From positions 66,051 to 130,050 of the forward strand of contig JAPDRN010000035.1 of assembly GCA_030247855.1 (NCBI GenBank): a DNA stretch of 64,000 nt, read 5' to 3'. A model generated the notes under the pieces. It saw only the letters and a program-made list of their open reading frames with translations, was not told the origin of the DNA and did not search any database. Positions 42,477-53,564 of the stretch are shown here, in pieces; position 1 is the stretch's first letter; each line of letters begins with the position of its first letter. The position numbers were made by a program, and so were the translations under genes. The DNA comes from Knufia peltigerae. Lineage: Eukaryota > Ascomycota > Eurotiomycetes > Chaetothyriales > Trichomeriaceae.

Positions 42477-44702
42477 TCACTTTTTACTCTGCCTCTTGAT
42501 CTTCTCAACGAGGCTCTTTACGTCCGCTTGCGACGAAGAGGCGGCCGTTGCGGCGGCACCTTTCTCTTTCCGTCTCGCCGTCTCGCCGGTCGGTTCGACG
42601 CTGCCGTCGCCCCCGCCGTGCCTGCCGTGTTTTCTCTTCCTCCCCTCCTCGAGCAGGGCCTTCATGCCCTTTGTGCCCTTGAACCTGGGGTTGGTCGGGT
42701 CGATGGCGTACTCGTGGCTCGAGAAGAGCCGGGAGAAGCGGGGATCGGACGTGTCGAGTTTGAAGTCGTCGTTGGCAGTGGCCGCATTTCCCTGGTCATT
42801 CTTCCCCTTGTGGGCGGCCTTCTTGCCCTTCTTGCGCGCCTGCTTCTCGGCGCGTTCAATCTCCTTCATGTCAAAGTGTCGGATTTTGGGCTTGTCTTTG
42901 CCGTCACCGCCACCGCCGCCACCCAGGTCGTCGGCCATGAGCAGTTCCAGTTCCGCCCGTTGTTTCCGTTCGATTTCCTCCTCGGCCTCTCGCTCCGCCC
43001 TCTTCTTCAGTCGCTCTTCCTTGCGCATTTTATTACTCGAGGCCTTTTCGGACTTGGCCGATGGCTCCGCTGCAGCGTCGTCCGCGAAGAACGGATCGTC
43101 GAAGCCGAGATCATCGTCGTCATTGGCCTTGTCATCACCAGCATCTTTGTTTGTGGGAGCTGCGACGTCTTCGTCTTCGTCCATTACACCCTTGGAGCCC
43201 TTCATCTTCTCCTTGCGCTTCTGTTTCCGTTCGCGCTCTTTGCGGATGTACTTCTCAACCGTAGTCTCTTCGGGTTCAGGCGAGTTCTCAAAGACCGACT
43301 TTTTCTTCTTCTTTCCGCCTTCGTCGTCTCCCTTCATGAGTCCAGATGTAAACGTGACCTGCATGTCACCCACAGGTCCCTTTTGTTTATCTTTTGACTT
43401 CTTCACTGGTTCAGGCGCGAGGCCGAGTAAGGCTCGCATGCGTTGGCGCTCGGCCTCCTTTTTCGACACCTGATCACCGCTCGCTTTCTCCTTCTCCTTC
43501 TCTTCCACTTCATCGTCTTCGCTCTCGTCTTCATCCTCGGAAGAATCGCTGCCGAGGTACGCCTTTAGATCATTTTCGTCAATCTCCTTCCTTGACCCTG
43601 TGAAGGCCCGGGCGATTGTCTCTTTTCGTCCACTGTCCTCAGCATCCCATGTGAGCTTTACTTTACTGTGTTGAAGCGCGTCCGTCACGAATGTGTTTGG
43701 TTTGTAGTCCCCTGGGAGCGAGGTGCATTCTTCTTTGGGTGTGTCCGTGGAGAAGTCTGTCTCATCTGGCACGAAGCGCAGGTCGAAGAAATTCGCCGTG
43801 CTCAAATACTCGGTCCCATCCACGGCGTCATAGATATGTTTTGCGACGGCGGGTGACGAGAATGTCAGGATACAGTAGTAGTAGCGCAGGCGTTCAAGTT
43901 GGTACTTGCGCAAGGCGGCGGAGTCGAAATCTGCACCGTCGTCGGCCTGGAGGATGGACTTCTTGATGGCCTCGTCGTCGGCCTCGTCCTCGTCGTCTTC
44001 AGAGGCTGATGCTTCAGAGTGGGCGTCTGCAACAAAGATGTCTTTGGGTGGGCCCTCCATCTCTTCTCGCTCGAGCCGTTCCTTGCCGAACTCGCTCGGG
44101 TATATCGACACTTTGGAAAGGCTGCCTGTGGAAGGAAGGAAGCTCGTGAAGACGGCCATCAGATCGGCGGCCCTGATATTGTCCCAGTCCAGGTTGACGA
44201 TGGCGATGCGAGAGGTCACTTCGCCTGTAGGTATGTCTGTGTTTTGCGTCGCTCCTACGCCGACTTCCTCGTCAAGGTCTGCTTCTTCCTCATCGGAGTC
44301 CTCATCGCTTGTGCTCTCGTCGGAGGAAAATGCAGAGTCATCATCTCGAGTCTCGCGCAGGGGGTCGAATTTCTTCAATTCTTCCTGCACTTCTTCGTCG
44401 TCGTCTGGCTCGTCGCTTTCCTCTTCATCATCCTCGAATTCATATCTTCTCTTCAACCTATTCTTCTCTGCATCCGAGGCGAGAGGTCGGCCATAACGAT
44501 CCACCTTTGCTCTCCGCGTGAAGTCATCATCTTCCAATGCCCGTTTGAAACGTTTGTCTAGTTTGACTTTGTCCTTGCGTCCGGGGAGGCGGTATCGTGG
44601 ATCAGACTGGATGTTGGCAAAACGAGGGTCGGTGATACGAGGCTCTGAAGATTCTTGCGACTTGGAAGCTGTCTTTTGCCTCTTGGCGACAGGTCCTGCC
44701 AT
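42477..44702 (-). CDS. ESF1: Pre-rRNA processing factor ESF1
   Basis: A single exon encodes 741 residues. It starts near a DPRFANIQSDPRYRLP motif and a K/R-rich RYGRPL region. Long acidic stretches follow, then a globular part with RIAIVNLDWDNIRAADLMAVF (a degenerate RRM-like core), and the NUC153 motif DPRFSRLFSSHEYAIDPTNP near the C-terminus. Esf1 is a nucleolar protein of the SSU processome needed for 18S rRNA maturation. The length and motif order match fungal orthologues. Long frames on the opposite strand across its acidic regions are shadows. Confidence 0.95.
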   Translation of the reverse strand: MAGPVAKRQKTASKSQESSEPRITDPRFANIQSDPRYRLPGRKDKVKLDKRFKRALEDDDFTRRAKVDRYGRPLASDAEKNRLKRRYEFEDDEEESDEPDDDEEVQEELKKFDPLRETRDDDSAFSSDESTSDEDSDEEEADLDEEVGVGATQNTDIPTGEVTSRIAIVNLDWDNIRAADLMAVFTSFLPSTGSLSKVSIYPSEFGKERLEREEMEGPPKDIFVADAHSEASASEDDEDEADDEAIKKSILQADDGADFDSAALRKYQLERLRYYYCILTFSSPAVAKHIYDAVDGTEYLSTANFFDLRFVPDETDFSTDTPKEECTSLPGDYKPNTFVTDALQHSKVKLTWDAEDSGRKETIARAFTGSRKEIDENDLKAYLGSDSSEDEDESEDDEVEEKEKEKASGDQVSKKEAERQRMRALLGLAPEPVKKSKDKQKGPVGDMQVTFTSGLMKGDDEGGKKKKKSVFENSPEPEETTVEKYIRKERERKQKRKEKMKGSKGVMDEDEDVAAPTNKDAGDDKANDDDDLGFDDPFFADDAAAEPSAKSEKASSNKMRKEERLKKRAEREAEEEIERKQRAELELLMADDLGGGGGGDGKDKPKIRHFDMKEIERAEKQARKKGKKAAHKGKNDQGNAATANDDFKLDTSDPRFSRLFSSHEYAIDPTNPRFKGTKGMKALLEEGRKRKHGRHGGGDGSVEPTGETARRKEKGAAATAASSSQADVKSLVEKIKRQSKK

Positions 44703-45240
44703 GTTGACTGAACGACGAGGAATCTATTTTCAACCTAGACAGGTATTCATGTTACGGAATATCACAACGCAGTTTCACAGATCAAAAAAAAGTTAACGGG
44801 CGAATCGCGGGGAGTCGGAGAACGGTGCAGATGCCGCCGACGCTAACCGCATCTTGCGTTACACGGCATGACAGACCCAAGCAATCAAGGCAGCAGATTC
44901 AATCACGATACACGGTATTGTCAGGTATTCCTTGATACAGAGTACGGTAAATGCCACCCCGCCATTGTTTGCATGTTGCATGTTGCATGCTGCGTCGTCG
45001 CGATCTGTTGATGAGCTTTTTTTCTGACCAAGTCGCCTGTAGCCCTCACCCCACGTTGCACTCACGGATTGCGCCGGACAAGATCACGCTCCATCTTTTC
45101 GCACTTTTGGGAGAACACTCGCGTACATATAGCAAGCACCCTCTTCTCCTTTGGACTCAGCGTGTCCGAGAACTCTCACAACCCCTCCTGAACGACCGCA
45201 AGAAAGCAATTCCCCGACTGTCTCGGATACCGACATCAAC
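44703..45240. promoter_or_regulatory. Divergent promoter of ESF1 and the epimerase gene
   Basis: 538 bp between two divergent housekeeping genes. TGCATGTTGCATGTTGCATGC near 44970 is a short tandem GCATGTT repeat. No gene. Confidence 0.4.
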
Positions 45241-46425
45241 ATGCCTGCAGGATCCTGCTTAATCACCGGGTGAGTACAGGCGGAAACAGGAGCCTCCAAG
45301 AACCACAAGAATAGTCGCTGACTTGCATACAGCGGCACCGGCTACATTGGCTCGTTCACCGCGCTGGCCTTGCTTGAAGCAGACTACAAAGTGGTCATTG
45401 TTGACAACCTCTACAACTCGTCTCCTGAGGTGCTGAACAGGATAGAACTCATCTGTGGGAAGAAGCCCGAGTACTACAACGCAGACATTACCGACGAAAA
45501 GGCCCTGGACGAGATTTTTGCCAAACACCCCGGCATCGACAGCGTCATCCACTTTGCTGCCCTCAAAGCGGTCGGCGAGTCTGGCGAGATCCCCCTCGAC
45601 TACTACAAAGTCAACGTCTACGGCACACTGTGCCTGCTCCGCTCCGCTGCCCGACACAATGTCACCAACATCGTCTACTCCTCCTCGGCGACTGTCTACG
45701 GCGATGCCACCCGCGTCCCAGGCATGATCCCCATCCCAGAAGAGTGCCCCCTGGGCCCGACGAACCCGTACGGCAACACCAAATTCACATCCGAACTCAT
45801 GATCACGGACCACATCAACGCCGAACGGGCCAAGGCCCAGAAGAAAGGTGACACCTCGGCCGTGAACAAGTGGAACGCAGGTCTGCTACGGTACTTCAAC
45901 CCTGCCGGTGCCCACCCCAGTGGTATTATGGGCGAAGACCCATCTGGCGTGCCCTACAACCTGCTGCCCCTTCTGGCGCAAGTGGCCAACGGCAAGCGCG
46001 AGAAACTTCTGGTCTTCGGAGATGACTACGCCTCCCACGACGGAACCGCGATCAGAGATTACATCCACATTCTCGACCTGGCCCAAGGTCACCTCAAGGC
46101 TCTCGACTACCTTCGCGGCCAAAACCCCGGAGTCCGGGCGTGGAACTTGGGCACCGGCCGAGGCTCGACGGTCTTTGACATGGTCAAGGCATTCAGCAAG
46201 GCCGTCGGCCGCGATCTGCCGTACGAGGTGGCCGGCCGGAGAGCGGGCGACGTGCTCGACCTGACGAGTAACCCGTCCAGGGCGAACAGAGAGCTAGGCT
46301 GGAAGACACACCGCACCCTGGAGGAAGCCTGCGCGGACCTGTGGAAGTGGACAGAGAACAACCCCGAAGGATACAGACAGCAACCGCCAAAGGAGTTTGT
46401 CGATGCTCTCAAGAAGAACAACTAA
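45241..46425 (+). CDS. GALE: UDP-glucose 4-epimerase
   Basis: Two exons, 45241-45269 and 45333-46425, encode 373 residues. The splice rebuilds the NAD motif TGGTGYIGS. Catalytic SSSATVYG and Y-x3-K (NPYGNTK) are present, with the expected YFNPAGAHPSG and RDYIHILDLAQGH blocks. The length shows a stand-alone epimerase without the mutarotase domain of yeast Gal10. It interconverts UDP-glucose and UDP-galactose in the cytosol for the Leloir pathway and for galactose-containing wall polymers. Confidence 0.95.
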
Positions 46426-47103
46426 GCGCCCCGCGAATAACAAATCACCCCTTGGAATGGGACGTGCAAACACGACAACAACGGACCTTGTCGAGTGCAA
46501 TGTGGCTATGAGGGTGTGTGCAGAGTATGGAACGACGTGGCGGCCTTTTATCCGGTAGAGGAAAAGTTTTCCGGTTGCAGAACCTGGGCTGGAGTTGTCT
46601 TTCTGAAGAATAAAACGAAGAGATAAGAATGCATTGGTGACAAACGAGAATCGAGACCAGGCCCGTTACGGGACGAGGAAATTGATATGGGCGGTACGGA
46701 AGTGTCAACATGTGGGAAAAGAACCGGTCAATAGTTTGGGTCATTACTTGTGCATCTTTTCTTTTGCTCCTGGTCAATGGCCGTCATCGACGCTTGCAAT
46801 GGTCGGGTTTGCCTCGATTGGTACGGGAACGAGTGGAATTGTAGATAGATGGTCACACTCCATACTCTCGGGGCGTGCCTCTTGGAGCGTTGAGCCCTTT
46901 TTGTCTCCGCTCAAGTTGTTGGGTGTCGGGTGATCATTGTTTGTTGCCTGACGCCCGTAGATATGATTGTTTTTCCTGAACATACAAATCGATTTGACAA
47001 CGTGTCACTTTCAGATAACTATGTATCCTGGGTATATTTGATTTGTCGGAAAAAGATGGATGCACCTCCATTTTCGCATTCGCTATGCATTCGCGGTATC
47101 ATA
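46426..47103. other. Convergent intergenic spacer
   Basis: 678 bp between the convergent epimerase and MDM10 genes. No supported feature. Confidence 0.4.
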
Positions 47104-48609
47104 TCAAGTCGAATAAGCAATGCTGAATCCTACACTGCCAGTCCACCTCTTCTCACTCGGTCCTCCATCGGAATCTAGACCTGGCCTCGCCATGCCACCG
47201 GCCACCGTCACGGGTGCGTTGCTACTCCCACCTCTCGATGTAGGACACACACTCACGCCCGCACTGACGAGGAGACTCTTGACACGGCCGCTCCACAAGG
47301 CCCGGACGTTCCACGTATCGTCCAGACGAAACTTGAGCACGTTCTCTTCCTCTCTCGCAACCCGTTCGTCCTTGAGAGCCCTCTCGGCCGGGGTGAACCA
47401 GTCTCGGGTCTTTTCTCGGGCCCAGGATGTGGAATGGTCTGGGTCCTTGGACGTGCGGTGTTTCCGCCACAGCTCGCCGCCGAGGACGTACCGGCTCTCC
47501 CAGGAGTAAAAGTTGAAGTCGAAGCGAGAAGACAGTGCGAGGTTGGGCGTCGGCCGGACCGAGTAGGATGATGATATTGAGCCCGTGAGAGGGGTCAGGA
47601 CGAGTGTCATGGTGTACGGGAACGATGAGTGGTGGACGTTGCTTGGTGTGAGGAGCGAGTGGCTCGCGCTGGAGAGTAGGGCGGCCGATGTCCCCGCCAA
47701 TGGCTTGTTGGAAGAACGAGCTGGCGGTTCATCAGGAGGCGTGATTTGTGGTGTCAGTGTCGTGAAGCGTAGGCCCGTCGACAAGCCAATGACATGGCTG
47801 AAGGGGCTGTAATAGAATTCTGCCCCGGCGGAGAGAAGGGATGGTTTGGAGGCGAGTCGGTTGTGGTAGGCTGACAGGGCATCCAAGTGCGGTGGGAGCG
47901 GCAGCCTCGTTGGGAAGTCGGTGAGGTCCCCCACCAGTTCAGACGGGGTGGCAGAAGAGATCGAACCGTCTGACTCTGGCGGTGAGATGCCAAAGTTCCA
48001 AAGCCCGCGAACACCAAGTAGCGCATTGTCTGTCGAGCCGAGTCCCTCGATAGAGTATCTACCTGTGTCATGTTGAACATGGGCTAGCACCGATGCCGGA
48101 GGAACACCAGCACTGGCGCTGGGGAGTGCGACAGATTTGCTATAGAGAGACAGTGAAAGAAGGGTATCAGGGTTTATGCGCCTGGCATATAGTCCTGTCA
48201 AGACAGATGGAGGGGGGAGGGCCAGCGTCGCATGTAGCAGCGTCGGCTTCTTCGCGTCTTGCTGGAAAGGCTGTCTCTTCTCTTGTAATCCTATTGGCAA
48301 CTTGATATCTCGGTAACCCCTCACCAAGCTCTTCAAAGGTATGCTCGTCGTCTGCGATGGTATGTGTGCGAGTGGAACCGTCGAATAGAGGTAAGATATC
48401 GACCCGTCAATCTGGCCCAAGGTCGAGAGCGTGTACGAGGTTGCAAAATTCGGTGTGCTTAGGGACGAGACATGTAAGGCCAGGGATGAGGGCGTTTGAA
48501 AGGACAATAGAGCATCAGAAGTCGCAGTCAGATAGGAGTAGCTGTTGTCGACATTCCAATCGGTCGAGGTGCCGAACGTGTGGACAACATAATCCATGAA
48601 GTCTATCAT
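47104..48609 (-). CDS. MDM10: Mitochondrial outer-membrane beta-barrel protein MDM10
   Basis: A single exon encodes 501 residues. The N-terminus MIDFMDYVVHTFGTSTDWN and following NSYSYLTATSDALLSFQTPSSL are diagnostic of Mdm10. Alternating hydrophobic strands run through the protein and end with the beta-signal-like GSVGFSIAYST. Mdm10 is part of the ERMES ER-mitochondria tether (with Mdm12, Mdm34 and Mmm1) and also joins the SAM complex during barrel assembly. Several Pro/Ser-rich loops are longer than in yeast. Confidence 0.95.
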   Translation of the reverse strand: MIDFMDYVVHTFGTSTDWNVDNSYSYLTATSDALLSFQTPSSLALHVSSLSTPNFATSYTLSTLGQIDGSISYLYSTVPLAHIPSQTTSIPLKSLVRGYRDIKLPIGLQEKRQPFQQDAKKPTLLHATLALPPPSVLTGLYARRINPDTLLSLSLYSKSVALPSASAGVPPASVLAHVQHDTGRYSIEGLGSTDNALLGVRGLWNFGISPPESDGSISSATPSELVGDLTDFPTRLPLPPHLDALSAYHNRLASKPSLLSAGAEFYYSPFSHVIGLSTGLRFTTLTPQITPPDEPPARSSNKPLAGTSAALLSSASHSLLTPSNVHHSSFPYTMTLVLTPLTGSISSSYSVRPTPNLALSSRFDFNFYSWESRYVLGGELWRKHRTSKDPDHSTSWAREKTRDWFTPAERALKDERVAREEENVLKFRLDDTWNVRALWSGRVKSLLVSAGVSVCPTSRGGSSNAPVTVAGGMARPGLDSDGGPSEKRWTGSVGFSIAYST

Positions 48610-49070
48610 TGTGGTGGTGTTGGTTCAAGCGCTCCAGGCGCTACCGTAGGTCGTAATGCATCTTGAAGCTGGCTGTGTACAAATCAATCCACAGAATACA
48701 TTACAGAAATGGTACGAAGTACTCGGTGTACTTATTGATGGTGGTTTCGTCTTTGCGAAACAGCGCTACATTTGCCGCTTACTCGACCGTAACAAATATG
48801 TGGTGGATCAAAACGCCAAATGTACAATTTGGCTTAAAGATCTCGTCTACTGACAATCTCCTGATTCTTGAAATACGTGTTAATTCATGGATTCACCACG
48901 GAGTTCGAGGCCATGATATCACTCATAGTTCCGGAAATTGTCTCAACCGAGGCCGGCACTGTCTGTGGGCATGCCAATTGTGATTCTTTACGACCCACTC
49001 CTCAATTGGCGTCTTGAGATTACACGAGAGCACCATTTCCCCTTTGGAAGACAATGCTACAGTGCTCGCA
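48610..49070. other. Intergenic interval
   Basis: 461 bp upstream of MDM10. Only short frames. Confidence 0.4.
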
Positions 49071-49784
49071 TCAGTATCGAGTCCTGCCTGAATTCTGCCC
49101 CTTCTTCGTCAACTGTTTATCCCACGCAAACCAACATTCCTCGTATACATCCTTCGCAGACATCTCAGGGAACCTGATACTCTCCAGATCTTCACACCGT
49201 TCATACTCCTCCACGCGCTCCAACGTTCGAGTCTGCCAGGTAGGGAAGAAGGCTGTCGCCTCCTCATACTCATACAGCATGAGAAACGCGCCCTTTGAAG
49301 TGACGCTCGCATCGCCCTCTCCCACCGTGACTCCAACCGGACAAGCGGTCCACGTGTGCGGTACGCCGGGGGCAATCGACACCAACGTCTTGGGCGGAAT
49401 CACGTACCTCTCGCCATTGAGTTCGACGAGAGCAACGCCATCCAACACCACAATCCTCTCGCAGATGAATCTCCTCTCGGCCGATGCTTCGTCAGCTGCT
49501 GGGGCAATGTGAACGTGCCTTGGGAGTCGGTATTCCGTGGAGAATTCAATGAAACCCAATTGTCCTGCGAACGAGCGCGTGCCGGGGTCGAGTTCGTGCA
49601 TGACGACCGGGACATCTGAGAAGGGTCGTTTAACGTTCGCACCGATACCATGTGTGATGGTACTCCCGTTAGCTAGAGTAATTCCATAAATATGAGGAGG
49701 CGACATTGCGGGACAGTTGCTTGATCCGCTTTGCTTGCTGAGTTCTGCTTTGCCTTTCCCTGGCTGCAAACGAGTTCGTTGCAT
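49071..49784 (-). CDS. Cupin-superfamily protein of unknown role
   Basis: A single exon encodes 237 residues from 49784; an internal ATG at about 49706 (MSPPHIYG) may be the true start. The core reads TEYRLPRHVHIAP, with the H-x-H of motif 1, then GVALVELNGERYVIPPKTLVSIAPGVPHTW, a good motif 2 with PGVPH. The C-terminal helix region is rich in Glu and Trp. Cytosolic; substrate unknown. Its downstream neighbour on the same strand is MDM10, so the context is uninformative. Confidence 0.8.
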   Translation of the reverse strand: MQRTRLQPGKGKAELSKQSGSSNCPAMSPPHIYGITLANGSTITHGIGANVKRPFSDVPVVMHELDPGTRSFAGQLGFIEFSTEYRLPRHVHIAPAADEASAERRFICERIVVLDGVALVELNGERYVIPPKTLVSIAPGVPHTWTACPVGVTVGEGDASVTSKGAFLMLYEYEEATAFFPTWQTRTLERVEEYERCEDLESIRFPEMSAKDVYEECWFAWDKQLTKKGQNSGRTRY

Positions 49785-50252
49785 GTTGCGCGTGCTATCA
49801 GTATTGATAATGGCCTTTTGGCTTCAGCCCAGAATCCAAAGAGGGATTCTTGCAAGTTGTCGACAACGGATCTATGCTATCTCTCCGTCGCCAGGATTGA
49901 TGTCACTTATGGACCCTACCCATTGATTTTAGTTACACCAATGCCAAAAGTATGGTATGAAGTTGTTCATTAAACACATCTTTCTCCAATTGACTTCAGG
50001 TTCGTCGACATGGTGCGGAGTTCATTGCGGATGGATACGAGTTGCTTCTACTCCGTACGTGGAACCGACAATAACCGTTCCGCAAGATCCACCTCACATC
50101 CCTCGGTATCCGAGAGACAACTCCCAAGGATGTCGGGGACGGGAGGCAGAGCACGGTGCATCAAGCATCGTGTGAATGGCATCTCGAAGAGGTCATTCGG
50201 GCAAGTGAGCACCCAAGTAAGAGTGCTGTGGTGACACATAGCAGCACTGGTC
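49785..50252. other. Intergenic interval
   Basis: 468 bp between two co-directional genes. It contains one TACTCCGTA word at 50049. No gene. Confidence 0.4.
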
Positions 50253-52592
50253 TCACTGCCTCCCGCTGGCCAGAGCATCTGATAACAAACCGGTCATGTC
50301 CCAGTCAAAAAGACCATAAGAGTCGCTAAGGTCAAAATCATCCAGGTCGAAAAGTCCCTCTGCTGCTCCAAGAAGAGGAGTCAACGAAATAAGTTGACCA
50401 GTCGTCACTTCAGAACCCTGAAGCTGTCTTCCACCATCGCCCTGATCTCTAACGTCACCCAAATGAGCCTGAACTTGATTGGACTGTTGTGTCTCAGTGG
50501 CAGTTCGTCGTCTCAGGTAGGCGCGAGTAGTATTCTCACCACCCAGGATGATCGAAATGTCTGGAACGAGGCGTTCAGCATCCTCAGGTGAGCAAGACTC
50601 ACCCTGCTCGAACAGCGATAGGATCTTGAGTAGAACGTTGTGTCCATTGACGGCGACCGGAACAGGGCACGCTTGCGCTTCTAACAGACCCAAATCGTCC
50701 GCCATGTTGTGAACATCGACCCGGAAGCGAGCGGCGTTTGGAACGGTTCTCTCGACCAGAAGTAACGTGGCCAAGGTGACGGCGACAGAGAAAATCTGGT
50801 ACGCCTGTGGGTAGAATTTCTGTTGCGTGACGATTGGCTCATTTCTGCGTAGGGTCCTGTATGTAGCCAATGCATCCTCAACTGCCCCAATGCAGGTGTC
50901 GAAGGCGCTCGTGACGCTGTCGAGAAAGGGTCGATACATACGGACACGCTGCGTACTGACACATGTCCGCAGAATGTGGTTTTGCCATGTCAAGAATTCA
51001 TGAGCTGCAGAGAAGGTTTTGGCTTTTTCCTCATGATCGAGCTGGAAATACCAGGGCAGTTCGTCAATAATCTTCAGAAGTTTTCGGTCAATCTCAACTA
51101 CCGAATTGTAGGATTGAAGCTGCGACGGACCAATGACCAGAGCGCGGTTGAGGAGCCGGAATATCCTCGCTCGATAGATGTTCATGCTCATAACGGTAGG
51201 CTCATTCATGGTCCTTGCACGCGCAAAGTCCAAACCCAGGTCGAGATCGTCACAATTAAGGGGAAGTGGTACATTGGTGAGGTGCACTTGAATCAAGGGT
51301 GGCCTATCGAGACATATTGACTGAAACCTGGGTTTCTTTAGCACACATCAAGCCACACTGGAAGACACAATCTGCTTACGTGTCGGAGTCCACTAGATCC
51401 CACCACAGGCGATGTCTCATCGCTTCGGCTACATTTCTGGCAGGCGTGTGATCTTTGTCCAGCCCTAGAGCTTGAGCATTTCGCACAGCTTGGCCCATCC
51501 GCCTAATTGCCCATCAGACAGAAATTGTGATCGGAGGATTTGGACTTACGAATTAATTGTTTCAATGTTGTTGGTTGCGTACCAATATAGCTGTGTAATG
51601 GAGAATGTCTGTAACTGTGACAGAGTTGGCTTTCCTTCGTAATTGCCAGCCTGAAGAGCTTGCAGACATGCACGATGCCATATGTGGGAATATTTTCGGA
51701 TAGAATCTCGTCGCAGACCGACCACTTCCGCAACATCAACAGGGATGTATAGTGCGCTCAAGGACAGAATTGTGAACAACAGCGACATCCACGGTAGATC
51801 TACATCTTTGACCTCGCCGTCCCAAAATTTAGAATACTCTTTTCGGAACGTGGGAACATGGACCGTCTGGAAAAGCCAGTTGATGTGTTCAATGAAATAG
51901 CTGAGGAGTACGTCTGCTTGAGTTCGAGTAGGAAGAAATTTGACCAGCAATTTCTTCCATTGCATGTCGTTGTCTGAAAATATCAAACTATCCATGAAAC
52001 TACCATCGACACCACTAGACAATTGTAGAAGCGGCAGATTCTGTGGAAACAAGATGTTAACGGCACCATCTGAACGTGATGTGCTAGAATCTCCGGCAGT
52101 AAAAAGTTGCTGATGACTAGAAGACAATGGCTGGGCTGCGGTGACGGCCTGGACTTTCTCGACTGATTGACCGGGTCCACGTCGTTCTTCTGTCACCGGA
52201 ACATCCGCAACGAACTCGGTTATTTCATAGCTTGGAGTCTCTGACCACACTTGTGAAGATAGATTGCCGAGTCCCTGGGGCGAAGACCTCTCGAGAGCCG
52301 CAGCTCCAGCGGTTTGACTAGCATTGTGGGCCTCGACAGTGCACTGGGGTTGGCTCTGAGTCCTCTGCTTGGGATGTGAATTTATCCTTTTGCCTCTAGG
52401 CGGCGCAGGATTCAGCAGGCACAGGTCTTCCCGGTTGTACCGCGAGCAAGTGCTGCACGGTACGGCGCGGTCACATTTCAATTTGCGCTTTCTGCAAGGA
52501 TCACAGCTGAGAGGGACCCGCCTGGGAATATGGCGCGGCTTCTTCTGGACGATGGATGAGGTCACTGCTGGATCGGAATGTGAACTGGACAT
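50253..52592 (-). CDS. Zn2Cys6 transcription factor with fungal-specific regulatory domain
   Basis: Three exons: 52592-51550, 51502-51380 and 51327-50253, giving 746 residues. The zinc cluster at residues 30-58 is C-x2-C-x6-C-x5-C-x2-C-x8-C with the CRKRKLKCDR core. The middle homology region is rebuilt by splicing: WYATNNIETIN, then RMGQAVRNAQALGLDKDH, then LWWDLVDSDTFQSICLDRPPLI, the classical fungal_trans block. The C-terminus is acidic (LFDLDDFDLSDSYGLFDWDM), a likely activation domain. The start at 52592 is the first ATG of the open frame. No target can be named; the interrupted monooxygenase is its upstream neighbour on the same strand. Confidence 0.92.
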
Positions 52593-53321
52593 GAAGATAG
52601 TAAGCCAGCATCCGGAGGAGAACACAGAATTTCGGAGATGGAAAAATCAATGACAGACTGAGATGTCTGCCTTCGTCTGAATTTCGGAGTTGGAGGAAAT
52701 GTCTTGGCCAATGAGCCGGTACGAATACGAGGTCACAAGAAGCGTCACGGTGTCCTGCAGTAGCACGTCTCATTCATCACATACACATTCCTTACCAGGC
52801 GACTACAGAGACTAGCTGAGACCAGAAGGCTTGCTGCCGTGTCGAGACAATGCTTATGAGAGAAATACTCGCAGTTAACAATGTTACCCGTTTGATCATA
52901 ACACCTATGTAGGAGTTCCCTGGAATGGCTCCCGGCAAAGTGCATCGTACTTTGCTGATATTGCCTCAACGTCCTTCCAACCTGCGGCAACCTTTTCATT
53001 CCGCAGTCTACAATCGTCGGTTCCAGTCGTTACGACCCGTGTCTGACCTTGAGTACGTGCACCTTTCACCAATGCCGACGTCCTTGGTTGTCTCTTCTCT
53101 GCGAAAGCCTGGAAGATGTTCACCAAACCCGGCCCGATTTTTTGCAAACTCTCCTCATAATTCTCGCTCTCTAGATTCAAGGATGGCAAGGCATGGCTGA
53201 GATGAAAGCAATCCTCACTATTGATCAGATTAGAGAAAGTGCAATCGATTTGGGATGGTCGAGACCAACTTACAGTGCCTGGTTAGCCCCTTGTCCAAGA
53301 TGGGGGGAGGCTAGATGTGCC

Positions 53322-53326
53322 GCATC
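53322..53326. repeat. Left target-site duplication GCATC
   Basis: The five bases directly before the 5' LTR, GCATC, recur directly after the 3' LTR. A 5-bp duplication is normal for Ty1/copia integration. Confidence 0.95.
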
Positions 53327-53353
53327 TGTTGAATAAAGGCTCTTTCACCTCAC

Positions 53354-53376
53354 CGGAAACGGTTGACTGCAAGCGG
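53354..53376 (+). promoter_or_regulatory. CGG-N3-CGG-N11-CGG cluster upstream of the LTR TATA box
   Basis: Three CGG triplets in the same orientation lie within 23 bp (53354-53356, 53360-53362, 53374-53376). The last is 13 bases before TATATAAG. CGG is the usual half-site of Zn2Cys6 proteins. The element itself encodes such modules, so self-recognition or control by host regulators is possible. The same block is at 60244-60266 in the 3' LTR. Confidence 0.5.
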
Positions 53377-53389
53377 TAGGCAAGAGGCC

Positions 53390-53397
53390 TATATAAG
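53390..53397 (+). promoter_or_regulatory. LTR TATA box
   Basis: TATATAAG about 70 bp before the end of the LTR, in the usual position for the U3/R promoter; repeated at 60280 in the 3' LTR. Confidence 0.7.
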
Positions 53398-53458
53398 TAG
53401 GGCTCTTGCCCCAGGTAGCTTGTAGTTCTCTAAGCAATCCTATTATCCTTTTCAAACA

Positions 53459-53467
53459 GGTTATGAG
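53459..53467 (+). other. Primer binding site matching the initiator-tRNA anticodon loop
   Basis: Directly after the 5' LTR is GGTTATGAG, complementary to CTCATAACC, the anticodon-loop region of eukaryotic initiator tRNA-Met. It is not complementary to the tRNA 3' end. This is the arrangement of Drosophila copia, which uses a cleaved 5' half-tRNA as primer. Confidence 0.6.
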
Positions 53468-53564
53468 TTGTTAGCTTTCACTGCTACGTTGCTTCACTAA
53501 ACTTACATATCAATCTAACTCCCGTATAGCGAGACGCTATATCACCTTAGGCGAGAAGCCAAAA

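Larger units (their letters stand above)
53327..53458 (+). repeat. 5' LTR (132 bp)
   Basis: Starts TGTTGAATAAAGG and ends TTTTCAAACA. It contains CGG triplets at 53354, 53360 and 53374 and a TATATAAG box at 53390. It is identical base for base to the 3' LTR. Confidence 0.97.

Noticed and set aside
42142..43473. Long plus-strand frame of 443 codons opposite ESF1
   Set aside because: Antisense shadow: ESF1 on the minus strand has clear conserved motifs, and the low-complexity acidic codons leave the other strand open.
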